The notes: generated by a model from the sequence alone, not told the origin. DNA of 64,000 nucleotides from Pseudomonas sp. DTU_2021_1001937_2_SI_NGA_ILE_001 (GCF_032463525.1 NZ_CP135971.1:1984001-2048000); one strand, 5' to 3'. Positions 54,662 through 62,528 are shown, counted from the stretch's first letter. Numbers and translations: made by a program.

Positions 54662-56446
54662 ATGCAGGCTCCCCGGCAACCCGCCAGCGCCCCCTTCCAC
54701 GACTCGGCCGCGGACGACACGCCGATCCGCGGCGACAGCACGCAGTGGCAGGAAACCCAATCACCCACTTCCAGCGAACTGGCCGAATGCCTGTTCTTCT
54801 CCCCCGAAGATGGCCGCATCTGGCTCAACGATCAGCGCATGCTGCTGATGCACAGTTCGTCGTTCGGCGCGCTGCGACGCGAATTCATCGACCACATGGG
54901 TCTGCAGCGTGCCCGCGGTCTGTTCACGCGCACCGGCTATCAGTCCGGAGCGCGTGACGCGCAACTCATCAGGACCCGCTGGCCGAACGCCGATCGCACT
55001 GCGGTGTTCTTCGCCGGTACTCGGCTGCACAGCCTGGAAGGTATGACCAAGGTCGAACCCCTGCACTTCAAGTTCGATGCCGATTCAGGCTTCTATGAAG
55101 GCGAGTTCCTCTGGCATCACTCGTGCGAGGCCGACGAGCACATCGCGGCGTGCGGCATCGGCCAGGACTCGGCGTGCTGGACCGAGATCGGCTATGCCAC
55201 CGGTTATGTCAGCGGCCTGTTCGGGCGCCTGGTGATCTTCCGCGAGGTGGAGTGTCGGGCCATGGGCCACAAGGTCTGCCGGGTGATCGGCAAGACCGCC
55301 GAACAATGGGGTGACGTCAGTGCCGACCTCGCCTGCCTGTACGCCACTGACAGCAGCGCAGCAGCGCCCACGGCGCCACCGACCGCGCCCCGTGCGCAGG
55401 CGGTGACCACCGACCAACTGGTGCCGATCGGCGCCAGTGCGGCATTCACTGCGGCACGCCATGCCCTGCAACGTGTGGCACCGACACCGGCCACGGTGCT
55501 GATCGGCGGCGAATCCGGTGCGGGCAAAGAACTGTTCGCCCGCGAGCTACATCGCTTGAGCCCGCGTAGCGAAGCGTCCTTCGTGGCCCTGAACTGCGCC
55601 GCGATCCCCGAGAACCTGATCGAGGCCGAGCTGTTCGGCGTCGAGCGGGGCGCCTACACCGGCGCCAGCCACTCACGCCCGGGACGCTTCGAGCGTGCTC
55701 ACCAGGGCACCCTGTTCCTCGACGAGATCGCCTGCCTCAGCCTGCCCGGCCAAGGCAAGCTGCTGCGCGCTCTGCAAGAGCGCGAGGTGGAGCGGGTCGG
55801 CGGTGGCCAGCCGATCCGCGTCGACGTGCGGGTCGTCGCCGCGACCAACGTCGACCTGCGCCAGGAGGTCAAGGCCGGGCGCTTCCGGGAAGACCTCTTC
55901 TATCGCCTCAATGTGTACCCGATCACCCTGCCGCCCCTGCGCGAGCGCCGCGATGACATCCCACTGCTCGCCGATGCCTTCTTGACCCGTTACTGCCGCG
56001 ACTATGGGCGCACGCCAGCCGGCCTGACCATGCGCGCACTGAAGGCACTGCTACTGTACGACTTTCCCGGCAACGTCCGGGAACTGCAGAACCTCATCGA
56101 ACGCGGCCTGATCGCCAGTGACGAGGGGCGCCCCATTGATCTGGTGCACCTGTTCCACAACGAACCCATGCCCCCGCAACTGTATTCGATCAGCCAGGCC
56201 GGCACGCTGACTACAGCCGTCGAGGCGCCCGCAAAGGCCGCATCCGGCTCGCTGCTGGAGCGCTTGCAGGCCTTGCAGATCACCCCGGATCTCGACGGGC
56301 TGGAGAAGCGTCTGCTCGACGAAGCACTGGCCAAGGCCGACGGCAACCTGGCCGCCGCCGCACGGCTACTGGGCCTGAGCCGCGCCCAGTTTGCCTACCG
56401 GCTGAAGAAACACGGCAACGGCCAGGCAGCTCAACCTTCCGGTTGA
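54662..56446 (+). CDS. Sigma-54-dependent phenol-type activator (XylR/DmpR/MopR family)
   Basis: Start 54662 has AGGTGAAGG just upstream, and an ATG at 54638 lacks a site. Length 594. An XylR_N/V4R sensory domain fills residues 35-220. Relative to MopR, the phenol-hydroxyl ligands His106/Trp134 correspond to His123/Trp151 (spacing 28 in both). The zinc ligands C155, E178, C181, C189 correspond to C172, E195, C198, C206, with identical spacing. The AAA+ domain has Walker [16 protein letters not shown] in place of GAFTGA, and FLDEI. A Fis HTH ends it ([20 protein letters not shown]). The effector is therefore probably a phenol. Confidence 0.92.
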   Translation: MQAPRQPASAPFHDSAADDTPIRGDSTQWQETQSPTSSELAECLFFSPEDGRIWLNDQRMLLMHSSSFGALRREFIDHMGLQRARGLFTRTGYQSGARDAQLIRTRWPNADRTAVFFAGTRLHSLEGMTKVEPLHFKFDADSGFYEGEFLWHHSCEADEHIAACGIGQDSACWTEIGYATGYVSGLFGRLVIFREVECRAMGHKVCRVIGKTAEQWGDVSADLACLYATDSSAAAPTAPPTAPRAQAVTTDQLVPIGASAAFTAARHALQRVAPTPATVLIGGESGAGKELFARELHRLSPRSEASFVALNCAAIPENLIEAELFGVERGAYTGASHSRPGRFERAHQGTLFLDEIACLSLPGQGKLLRALQEREVERVGGGQPIRVDVRVVAATNVDLRQEVKAGRFREDLFYRLNVYPITLPPLRERRDDIPLLADAFLTRYCRDYGRTPAGLTMRALKALLLYDFPGNVRELQNLIERGLIASDEGRPIDLVHLFHNEPMPPQLYSISQAGTLTTAVEAPAKAASGSLLERLQALQITPDLDGLEKRLLDEALAKADGNLAAAARLLGLSRAQFAYRLKKHGNGQAAQPSG

Positions 56447-56506
56447 TACCCGCCCGGCCTGCCGCATTGCACCATCGTGCTCATCACCTCCCAAGGAAAC
56501 CACCCG

Positions 56507-57331
56507 ATGAGCACCCATCAAGACTGGATCACCGTCGGCGCCCTGGCCGACGGCTTCGCCCCCGAAGCATTCATTCTGCCCAACCTGGCCGAGCTGGCCG
56601 GTCGCGCCTTCGAGCTGCACTTCGCCAACGGCTGGCGCATCAGCCATCGCTTCGACGCCGCACAGGTGCACTGGCAGGCGGCCGACGGCCACAGCCAGGG
56701 CAGCGCGACCTACCGGGCCACCTCGCTGCGCAATGGCATCTACCTGGTGGACTTTCTCAAGCACGAAGACGGCCGGGACTGGTCGATCAGCCTGGTGCTC
56801 GACACCCTCAGCGCTTCGTTCACGGCGGTGATCGGCAGTCTGCCGGACCAGGCCACCACCCATGAGGGGCTGTACCACCGCGCCCTGGCCGGCAAGCCAC
56901 TCACCGGAGTGCAGGTGCAGTTCCTGCACGGCAGCCTGGACACGCCCTGGCGTGAAGGCGCCTGTCCGCATGCGCCCACCCTCGAGCTGGTGGGCCTGCG
57001 CAACCTGTACCGCTACAGCCCCACCGAGGTCTACGAGCACGTCTACCTGAACGGCGACTATTACAGCTGGCAGTGCCTGAGTGGTGTCGAGAAAGGCCTG
57101 TGCGACACCGACCGCGCGCACTACTACAAGCTTGCCGAGCAACTCTACCTGTTCGTCTGGCGGGAAAAGATCGTCCCGACCCTGGGCCTGATCGTCATCG
57201 ACCTGCAGCAGCACCGCAGCGACGGCAAGATCTTCGGCTACGCCGGTGACCGCTTCGACACCCTGAGCAATTTCCCGGTGGCCTCCTATTGCCGGGTGCT
57301 CAACACCACGGAGTACGGCCTCGATGACTAG
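56507..57331 (+). CDS. MoaF-like calycin-fold protein
   Basis: A 274-residue protein starting MSTHQDWITVGALADGFAPE with AAGGAAA upstream. It has two related halves with the MoaF N- and C-terminal domain features (FELHFANGWRISHRFDAAQV and IVPTLGLIVIDLQQHRSDGK). The MoaF name comes from an amine-oxidation operon and does not imply molybdenum cofactor synthesis. MoaF domains are thought to share the calycin/lipocalin barrel seen in phenolic acid decarboxylases. A small-molecule binding or decarboxylating role on an aromatic intermediate is plausible but unproven. Its stop overlaps the next SDR start. Confidence 0.7.
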   Translation: MSTHQDWITVGALADGFAPEAFILPNLAELAGRAFELHFANGWRISHRFDAAQVHWQAADGHSQGSATYRATSLRNGIYLVDFLKHEDGRDWSISLVLDTLSASFTAVIGSLPDQATTHEGLYHRALAGKPLTGVQVQFLHGSLDTPWREGACPHAPTLELVGLRNLYRYSPTEVYEHVYLNGDYYSWQCLSGVEKGLCDTDRAHYYKLAEQLYLFVWREKIVPTLGLIVIDLQQHRSDGKIFGYAGDRFDTLSNFPVASYCRVLNTTEYGLDD

Positions 57332-58112
57332 GACCGTGCTGATCACCGGCGCCGGCAGCGGGATCGGTGCCGCGTGCGCCCGGCGCCTGGCCGAGGACGG
57401 TGTCGGCCTGGTGCTAGTGGGGCGGCGCCGTGAGGCGCTGCAGCAGGTCGCCGAGCAGACCGGCGGCCTGGTGCTGGCGGGCGATGCCGCCTGCCCACAG
57501 ACCTGGAACGGCTTCATCGAGCAGGTGCGCGAGCACTGCGGCGGGCTCGATGCCCTGCTGGCCTGCGCCGGCGGTCATGGCCTGGGCAGTGCCACGCAGA
57601 CCAGCCCGGCGACCTGGGAGGCCGCCCTGCGCAGCAACCTCGACAGCGCCTTCTACAGCGCCAGGGCCTGCCTGCCGTTGTTGGCCGAGCGTCGCGGCAG
57701 CATTGTGTTGCTCGGATCCATCGCCTCTCTGGCCGCCGGCCCGCAGGTGTGCGGCTACACCACCGCCAAGCATGCCTTGCTCGGCCTGAACCGCTCCCTG
57801 GCGCGTGACTATGGTGCGCAGGGTGTACGGGTCAATTGCGTGTGCCCCGGCTGGGTCCGCACGCCAATGGCCGACGAAGAGATGCAACTGCTGATGCAGC
57901 ACTACGCCGAAGACCTGGACACCGCCTACGCCCGGGTCACCGCCGACGTGCCGCTACGTCGCCCCGCCCTGCCGGAGGAAATCGCCAGCCTGTGCCGCTT
58001 CCTGATCAGCGACGAGGCCAGCATCCTCACGGGCACGACCCTGGTCGCCGACGGCGGCTCGAGCATCGTCGACGTACCGACACTGGCCTACACACGCTTG
58101 GGAGGTGCCTGA
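57324..58112 (+). CDS. SDR-family oxidoreductase 1
   Basis: This 262-residue SDR has the cofactor motif ITGAGSGIGAA, ACAGGHGL in place of NNAG, and the catalytic Ser/Tyr/Lys in LLGSIASLAAGPQVCGYTTA followed by KHAL. It starts inside the end of the MoaF gene (8-base overlap), so the two are coupled. The substrate is unknown and probably an alcohol or ketone intermediate of the same pathway. The C terminus ends VPTLAYTRLGGA. Confidence 0.87.
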   Translation: MTRTVLITGAGSGIGAACARRLAEDGVGLVLVGRRREALQQVAEQTGGLVLAGDAACPQTWNGFIEQVREHCGGLDALLACAGGHGLGSATQTSPATWEAALRSNLDSAFYSARACLPLLAERRGSIVLLGSIASLAAGPQVCGYTTAKHALLGLNRSLARDYGAQGVRVNCVCPGWVRTPMADEEMQLLMQHYAEDLDTAYARVTADVPLRRPALPEEIASLCRFLISDEASILTGTTLVADGGSSIVDVPTLAYTRLGGA

Positions 58113-58873
58113 TGCTGGATTTCACTCACCAGACCGTACTGGTCACCGGCGGTGCTCAGGGCATTGGCCAGGCCATCGTCGAAGCCTTCAGCCGGCGCGG
58201 CGCGCGGGTGGTGATCGCCGACCTCAACCTCGGTGCCGCGCAAGCGCTGGCCGACAGCTTGCAGCGCCAGGGTCGCCCGGCCGAAGCACGCCAGGTGGAC
58301 CTGGCCGACGGCCAGGCGATCAATGGACTGCTGGGCAACCTGGAGCGACTCGATGTGCTGGTGCACAACGCCGCTTATTTTCCTCTCACGCCGCTGGAAC
58401 AGATCACCCCGGCAATTCTGCAGCGCACCCTGGACGTCAACCTGGCGGCGCTGTTCTGGTTGACCCAGGCGGCTTTGCCGCTGTTCAAGCGTCAGGGTGC
58501 CGGCAACATCCTGGTCACCTCGTCGGTGACCGGCCCTCGGGTGGCCTTTCCGGGCCTGAGCCATTACGCCGCCTCCAAGGCCGGGGTCAATGGTTTCATT
58601 CGTAGCGCGGCACTGGAGCTGGCGCCGCATGGCGTGAGGGTCAACGGGGTGGAACCCGGGATGATCGCCACGCCCGCGATGGGCAACCTCGGCGACCAGA
58701 CGCTCAGCCAGCGCATTGCCAATGCCGTGCCACTTGGCCGGCTCGGCGCGCCGGCCGACATTGCCGGGGCCATGCTCTACCTCGCCTCGGACCTGGCCGG
58801 CTATGTCACCGGCCAGACCCTCATCGTCGACGGCGGCGCCACCTTGCCGGAAACCCTGGCAAGCCTGGACTGA
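58112..58873 (+). CDS. SDR-family oxidoreductase 2
   Basis: 253 residues. It starts one base into the stop of SDR 1 (TGATG overlap) with GGGAGGTG upstream. The motifs are VTGGAQGIGQA, HNAAYF for NNAG, and SSVTGPRVAFPGLSHYAASK with Tyr and Lys. The C-terminal segment GYVTGQTLIVDGG is typical. It is a paralogue of SDR 1, so the two may act at different steps on one side chain. Confidence 0.88.
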   Translation: MLDFTHQTVLVTGGAQGIGQAIVEAFSRRGARVVIADLNLGAAQALADSLQRQGRPAEARQVDLADGQAINGLLGNLERLDVLVHNAAYFPLTPLEQITPAILQRTLDVNLAALFWLTQAALPLFKRQGAGNILVTSSVTGPRVAFPGLSHYAASKAGVNGFIRSAALELAPHGVRVNGVEPGMIATPAMGNLGDQTLSQRIANAVPLGRLGAPADIAGAMLYLASDLAGYVTGQTLIVDGGATLPETLASLD

Positions 58874-58924
58874 GCCGGGCTGGCCCTGGCACGCAGTGAC
58901 AACGTCGGGGTCAGCCAGGGACAA

Positions 58925-58948
58925 GACAACCGCTGGCAGCCGGTTGTC
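58925..58948. repeat. Hairpin between SDR 2 and the cupin gene
   Basis: GACAACCG (58925-58932) and CGGTTGTC (58941-58948) form a perfect 8-bp stem with an 8-base loop, with no T-run. It lies in the 106-base gap before the cupin start and may modulate its expression. Confidence 0.5.
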
Positions 58949-58979
58949 CAATGACCCGCATTCACACAGGAGTGCCCCC

Positions 58980-59345
58980 ATGGCATTGACGGTAATAGAG
59001 AAGCACGTCCGGCTCGCTGACCTCGAGCCCTGGGGCGACGTCACGGACTTGGGGGCGGAACGGCTCGAAGGTGAGGTCAGGATCTTCGGCCGGATGACCT
59101 CAGGCACGCCGGACGATGCCGTGAGCAGCGGTTACTTTGGCGCCACTCAGGGCCGCTTCCGCATGGTCTACCCCTTCGACGAACACGCCACCGTGGTGAC
59201 CGGAGAACTGCAGCTGACCGATGAAAGTACCGGCCAGACCAGTCGTTACCAGGCTGGCGACAGCTGGTTCGTGACCAAAGGCACGCCAGTGCTCTGGGAA
59301 GTGCTCAGCGCCAGCTTCGTGAAGCACTACTTCGCCGTCGCCTGA
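58980..59345 (+). CDS. Cupin-domain protein (EutQ-like, DUF861 type)
   Basis: The 121-residue single-domain cupin begins MALTVIEKHVRLADLEPWGD, with ACAGGAG upstream. The cupin core spans about 45-115 (YPFDEHATVVTGELQLTDES and GDSWFVTKGTPVLWEVLSA). Cupins of this kind lack the classic HxH metal set and often bind small molecules. It is the last gene of the activator-side run and is followed by a terminator. No role is known. Confidence 0.75.
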   Translation: MALTVIEKHVRLADLEPWGDVTDLGAERLEGEVRIFGRMTSGTPDDAVSSGYFGATQGRFRMVYPFDEHATVVTGELQLTDESTGQTSRYQAGDSWFVTKGTPVLWEVLSASFVKHYFAVA

Positions 59346-59368
59346 ACAGGCTGGGGTGAAAGAAAAAT

Positions 59369-59398
59369 ACCCCGACGGCTGGCCGGTCGGGGTGTTTT
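59369..59398. terminator. Bidirectional rho-independent terminator
   Basis: ACCCCGAC (59369-59376) and GTCGGGGT (59386-59393) form a stem followed by GTTTT on the plus strand. AGAAAAAT on the left gives T-rich sequence on the minus strand. It separates the cupin gene from the minus-strand pair. Confidence 0.85.
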
Positions 59399-59406
59399 GC
59401 CTGGCT

Positions 59407-59796
59407 TCAGCCCTTGGCCGCGACCTGCGCCTCGGCCGCTTGCGGGTAGGCATATTCGAACACCCGCACCACTTCCGAGGCATGCCAGGCCGCCGCCGCG
59501 GTGCCGTCCGATGGCCCACTGAAGCGTCCCAGCCGCTCGGCACACTCGAAGAAACCGGTGCGCGGCAGACGGCTGGCACCCTGGCTGATCACCAATGAAC
59601 TGCGCAGCGGCTGCTCGGCCTTGGCGTCCAGGGCGGCGAGGTATTCAAGGGCGGCGGTGAGGGTCTGCATGGCCGGGCTGGGCAGTTGCAGACGCTCCAG
59701 CAGCGCACGATAGGTGACCAGATGACGTTGATGACGAGCCTGGTCCAGCTCGCTCAGCAACTGTTCCCAGTTCTGGCGGCTGATACGCACGCTCAT
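59407..59796 (-). CDS. Conserved protein of unknown function, partner of the HTH gene
   Basis: 129 residues starting MSVRISRQNWEQLLSELDQA. The N-terminal 60 residues are helical and charged. The C-terminal part contains SLVISQGASRLPRTGFFECA and HASEVVRVFEYAYPQAAEA. Its start overlaps the stop of the HTH gene by 4 bases (ATGA). I do not recognise the family. The overlap and order are compatible with a toxin-antitoxin or regulator-effector pair, but nothing in the sequence proves toxicity. Confidence 0.6.
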   Translation of the reverse strand: MSVRISRQNWEQLLSELDQARHQRHLVTYRALLERLQLPSPAMQTLTAALEYLAALDAKAEQPLRSSLVISQGASRLPRTGFFECAERLGRFSGPSDGTAAAAWHASEVVRVFEYAYPQAAEAQVAAKG

Positions 59797-60128
59797 GAGT
59801 CACCCCGCCAGCCGGCCACCCCCAGGTGCCAGGCCAGGCTGCGCTTGATCGCGGCATCAGGTTCGCGGGTGCCGTTTTCGATCAGCTCAAGGTAGGAGGG
59901 GCTGATGCCCACCGAACGGGCCAGGCTGGCCGGTTCCAGCCCCTTGGCCTGGCGCAGCGCCGCCACCTGGTCGAAACCGGGCAGTTCGGCACTGGCCGAT
60001 GGCGCAGCGGCAGCTGCCGACGCAGAGGGTCGGGCGACCCCGGCAGCCTTCAGCAGCGCCTGATACTGTGCCCAAGGCAGCACGGCGTATTCGGGCTCGC
60101 CGTCACGAGAAATGACCTGAAGATCCAT
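59793..60128 (-). CDS. XRE-type HTH regulator with N-terminal Phd-like segment
   Basis: 111 residues. The N-terminal MDLQVISRDGEPEYAVLPWA resembles the beginning of Phd/RelB-type antitoxins (GxPEYxVLPWxxYQAL). A low-complexity Ala/Ser linker (about 34-48) leads to an XRE helix-turn-helix (VAALRQAKGLEPASLARSVG, then ISPSYLELIENGTR). This arrangement fits a DNA-binding antitoxin or autoregulator. It is coupled to the downstream unknown gene. Confidence 0.75.
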   Translation of the reverse strand: MDLQVISRDGEPEYAVLPWAQYQALLKAAGVARPSASAAAAAPSASAELPGFDQVAALRQAKGLEPASLARSVGISPSYLELIENGTREPDAAIKRSLAWHLGVAGWRGDS

Positions 60129-60238
60129 ACGACCCCCTGTGCTGGATGTGGACTTATCAAGAAAATATGGCCCACATCTTAACAGTGCACGAGGGGGTCT
60201 TGCCCACCCGCCCGTGCCGGACGGATGGCGTCGGACCC

Positions 60239-60691
60239 TCAGGCCTTGCCTTTTTCCTGCTCCAGCAGCGCCTGAGTGGCCGGCAGACGCTCGACCACCA
60301 CGAGTTTTTCCGGGGGTTGCTGGTCACGCCAGGCGCGGAAGGCATCCAGTTCGTCAGTGAGGTGCTTCATGATCCAGGCGAGCACGGCGACGTCATCGAG
60401 CATGCCAAGGCCGGGTATCCAGTCTGGAATGGCATCCAGCGGGCTGAGGAAATACATCAGGCCGGCGACGATGGAAACGATGGCCTTGGTGCTGATGGCA
60501 CGGTACTCACCCCGCCAATAGGCCAGACACAAGGCCTGCAACAGGCGCAGATCATCCTTGATGCGCCCCAGACGGCTGCCTTCGCTAGAGCCCTTGCGGG
60601 CCACGGCGAACAGCAGCGCCGGCAGACGTCCGGCGGCCAGCAGGCGGCGTGCACCGGGCAGGAAACGAACGAAGTTCCAGGGGCCTTTCAT
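60239..60691 (-). CDS. DUF1232 (YkvA-type) membrane protein
   Basis: 150 residues. The start at 60691 (MKGPWNFVRFLPGARRLLAA) has GGGAGTGACC upstream. The frame is open further, but those codons cross the DnaA-box element. The DUF1232 signature FLSPLDAIPDWIPGLGMLDD is present near residues 80-100. A hydrophobic segment AIVSIVAGLMYF precedes it. The function is unknown. Confidence 0.8.
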   Translation of the reverse strand: MKGPWNFVRFLPGARRLLAAGRLPALLFAVARKGSSEGSRLGRIKDDLRLLQALCLAYWRGEYRAISTKAIVSIVAGLMYFLSPLDAIPDWIPGLGMLDDVAVLAWIMKHLTDELDAFRAWRDQQPPEKLVVVERLPATQALLEQEKGKA

Positions 60692-60773
60692 GGTCACTCC
60701 CATCTGGCACCGCAACAGCGACGTACCGGTCGCCGCCTCGGGCGCTGCGTATGAACATTGGATGTGTGTCATG

Positions 60774-60796
60774 TTATCCACATATTTTGTGGATAA
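60774..60796. promoter_or_regulatory. Two perfect DnaA boxes in inverted orientation
   Basis: TTATCCACA (60774-60782) and TGTGGATAA (60788-60796) are both exact consensus DnaA 9-mers, facing each other across a 5-base AT spacer (TATTT). They sit 83 bases before the DUF1232 start, in a 350-base gap. They could regulate that gene by DnaA or titrate DnaA. Confidence 0.7.
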
Positions 60797-60989
60797 CCTT
60801 GTGAACAGCCGTGTTTTTCCCGCCTGAGTGCCCCGGACTACGGGGGTCGCCTTCAAATCGGGCGTTTTTTGGCCACCGGAAAAGTCCTGTTAAAACGTTG
60901 ACTTAGCTCAAGGGGCGCTGGCCCGATTGTCAGACAGAAGCTTTACGGGGTGCCTGGTAGTGGGACTGCACCGAGCATAAAGCGTTCGC

Positions 60990-61024
60990 CCGGAAAGCAA
61001 AACGCCCCGCGATGCGGGGCGTTT
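60990..61024 (-). terminator. Rho-independent terminator of the FKBP gene
   Basis: AAACGCCCCGC (61000-61010) and GCGGGGCGTTT (61014-61024) form an 11-bp stem with a 3-base loop. On the minus strand it lies 18 bases after the FKBP stop and continues into GTTTTGCTTT. Confidence 0.88.
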
Positions 61025-61041
61025 CGAGTGACAGGCCAGAA

Positions 61042-61821
61042 TTACTTCTTGGCCTGGTCTTTCTTGGCGGGTGCTTCGGCCGGAGCGGCCTCTTCTTCCT
61101 CGTCAGCGGCACCGGCTGGAGCAGCGGACGGATCCTTGATACCCAGCAGTTCCAGGTCGAAGATCAGCACGGAGTTGGCCGGAATCACCGGGCTCGGGCT
61201 CTGCGCGCCGTAGGCCAGCTCACTCGGGATGTAGAGCTTGATCTTCTCGCCCACGTGCATCAGTTGCAGACCTTCGACCCAACCCGGGATCACGCCGCCA
61301 ACCGGCAGGTCGATCGGGCTGCCGCGCTCGACGGAGCTGTCGAAGACCTTGCCGTCGATCAGCTTGCCTTCATAGTGGACGGTGACCACATCGCTAGGCT
61401 TGGGCTGAGGGCCGTCGGCCTTCTTCACCACTTCATACTGCAGGCCAGAAGCGGTGGTGATCACACCAGGCTTCTTGCCATTTTCTTCGAGAAACTTCTT
61501 GCCCGCCGCAGCGGCTTCTTCGCTCTGCTTGGCCAGGCGCTCTTCAGCGCGCTTCTGCAGGTCAGCGAAGGCTGAGATGAGGTCTTCGTCCTTGATCTTC
61601 TGCTCTTTCTTGCCGATGGCATCTTCGATACCCAGGGCAACAGCCTTGGAATCCAGATCGTCCATACCTTCCTGGGCGAGGCTCTTGCCCATGTTCAGGC
61701 CGATACCGTAGGAGGCCTTTTGCGCCGGCGTTTTCAGCTCGACGGTACTGGCCTGTTTGTCACAACCTGCGAGTACCAGACCAACCAGGGCAATCGCCGC
61801 TGCCAACCGATGCTGTTTCAT
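61042..61821 (-). CDS. FKBP-type peptidyl-prolyl isomerase, lipoprotein
   Basis: A 259-residue FkpA/Mip-like isomerase starting MKQHRLAAAIALVGLVLAGC, with lipobox LAGC (lipidated Cys20) and AAGGAAAC upstream. Residues about 30-115 form the N-terminal dimerisation helices (MGKSLAQEGMDDLDSKAVAL). Residues 120-225 form the FKBP domain (DVVTVHYEGKLIDGKVFDSS, then GWVEGLQLMHVGEKIKLYIP). The C terminus is an Ala/Glu/Lys-rich tail. It probably folds periplasmic or outer-membrane proteins. Confidence 0.9.
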   Translation of the reverse strand: MKQHRLAAAIALVGLVLAGCDKQASTVELKTPAQKASYGIGLNMGKSLAQEGMDDLDSKAVALGIEDAIGKKEQKIKDEDLISAFADLQKRAEERLAKQSEEAAAAGKKFLEENGKKPGVITTASGLQYEVVKKADGPQPKPSDVVTVHYEGKLIDGKVFDSSVERGSPIDLPVGGVIPGWVEGLQLMHVGEKIKLYIPSELAYGAQSPSPVIPANSVLIFDLELLGIKDPSAAPAGAADEEEEAAPAEAPAKKDQAKK

Positions 61822-62043
61822 GCTGTTTCCTTGTTCATGCGCCGAAAGGGCAAACGAATAAAGCCGCGAGCTTATCAGGCTGCCGCGATCAATGGCTACC
61901 GCCATAAGAGAGCCAAAACCTCAATAAGTTCAGGCAAATAGCGTCTGCATGCAGGTGGGCGGCGAGTCATTCAGGGGAGGTTCAGTGAGCACTGCCGCAA
62001 CGGACAGGTCGAGAGCCCGTCGCAGAGCGCTTGGGGCAGATAG

Positions 62044-62073
62044 CACAAAGGCGACCCGAAGGTCGCCTTTGTG
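62044..62073 (-). terminator. UUCG hairpin after the left tRNA pair
   Basis: A 13-bp perfect stem (CACAAAGGCGACC / GGTCGCCTTTGTG) closes on a CGAA loop, which reads C(UUCG)G on the minus strand, an extra-stable tetraloop. It sits 39 bases downstream of tRNA-Asp. The following bases are not a T-run, so it may be a processing stop. Confidence 0.7.
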
Positions 62074-62111
62074 ACGGTGATGCAGGCCGTTCAGTGAGCC
62101 TGCATCGAATA

Positions 62112-62188
62112 TGGCGCAGCGGACGGGACTCGAACCCGCGACCCCCGGCGTGACAGGCCGGTATTCTAACCGACTGAACTACCGCTGC
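62112..62188 (-). tRNA. tRNA-Asp(GTC), left copy
   Basis: A 77-base cloverleaf ending in an encoded CCA (TGG on plus strand 62112-62114). The acceptor GCAGCGG pairs with CCGCTGC, the anticodon arm is CCGGC-CTGTCAC-GCCGG, and the T arm is GCGGG-TTCGAGT-CCCGT. The anticodon GTC reads Asp. It lies 15 bases downstream of tRNA-Val on the same strand. Confidence 0.97.
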
Positions 62189-62203
62189 GCATGACACTGA
62201 GAA

Positions 62204-62279
62204 TGGTGGGTGATGACGGGATCGAACCGCCGACCCTCTGCTTGTAAGGCAGATGCTCTCCCGGCTGAGCTAATCACCC
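62204..62279 (-). tRNA. tRNA-Val(TAC), left copy
   Basis: A 76-base cloverleaf with encoded CCA. The acceptor is GGGTGAT/ATCACCC and the anticodon arm is CTGCC-TTACAAG-CAG, with anticodon TAC (Val). It is transcribed first and is followed by tRNA-Asp. Confidence 0.97.
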
Positions 62280-62300
62280 TTGTCTCTCGGTGCGGCGCGC

Positions 62301-62329
62301 ACTATACGGTGTGAATGCACGCCTGGCAA
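62301..62329 (-). promoter_or_regulatory. Promoter of the left tRNA-Val/Asp pair
   Basis: On the minus strand TTGCCA (62324-62329) and TATAGT (62301-62306) are 17 bases apart, followed by GCGCGCC, a GC-rich discriminator typical of stringently controlled tRNA promoters. Confidence 0.75.
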
Positions 62330-62424
62330 GCACTTGATCGATTTGCCAAGGTTTTTTCTGCGCTACACCCGGTTCGCCAGGCCGCCACTGCCCTGCCAGG
62401 CGCGTGCCCCGCACCGAACAGTCA

Positions 62425-62466
62425 GCAGAAAGCAGAAAGCAGAAAGCAGAAAGCAGAAAGCAGAAA
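62425..62466. repeat. Six tandem copies of a 7-bp unit (GCAGAAA)
   Basis: GCAGAAA is repeated six times without error (62425-62466) between the two tRNA units. It starts as the 3' extension of the right-hand terminator arm (CAGAAAGG). On the minus strand it reads TTTCTGC, giving T-rich sequence after the hairpin. It is a likely slippage-prone short tandem repeat. Confidence 0.95.
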
Positions 62467-62490
62467 GGCGACCCGAAGGTCGCCTTTCTG
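62461..62490 (-). terminator. UUCG hairpin after the right tRNA pair
   Basis: The 13-bp stem CAGAAAGGCGACC / GGTCGCCTTTCTG with a CGAA loop is the duplicate of the hairpin at 62044. It differs at one base pair (C-G becomes G-C) that keeps pairing. The TTTCTGC repeats follow on the minus strand. Confidence 0.75.
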
Positions 62491-62528
62491 ACGGTGATAC
62501 AGGCCGTTCAGTGAGCCTGCATCGAATA

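Noticed and set aside
56452..56480. Sigma-54-like GG...GC before the MoaF-like gene
   Set aside because: GG and GC are separated by 11 bases instead of 10, and the gap after the activator gene is only 60 bases, so co-transcription with the activator is more likely.
56507..57331. MoaF-like gene as a molybdenum cofactor biosynthesis gene
   Set aside because: No other mo-cofactor gene or molybdoenzyme is nearby, and the family name comes from an amine oxidation operon. The context is aromatic metabolism.
62425..62466. Tandem repeat as a CRISPR array
   Set aside because: The unit is only 7 bp with no spacers and no cas genes, so it is a simple tandem repeat.
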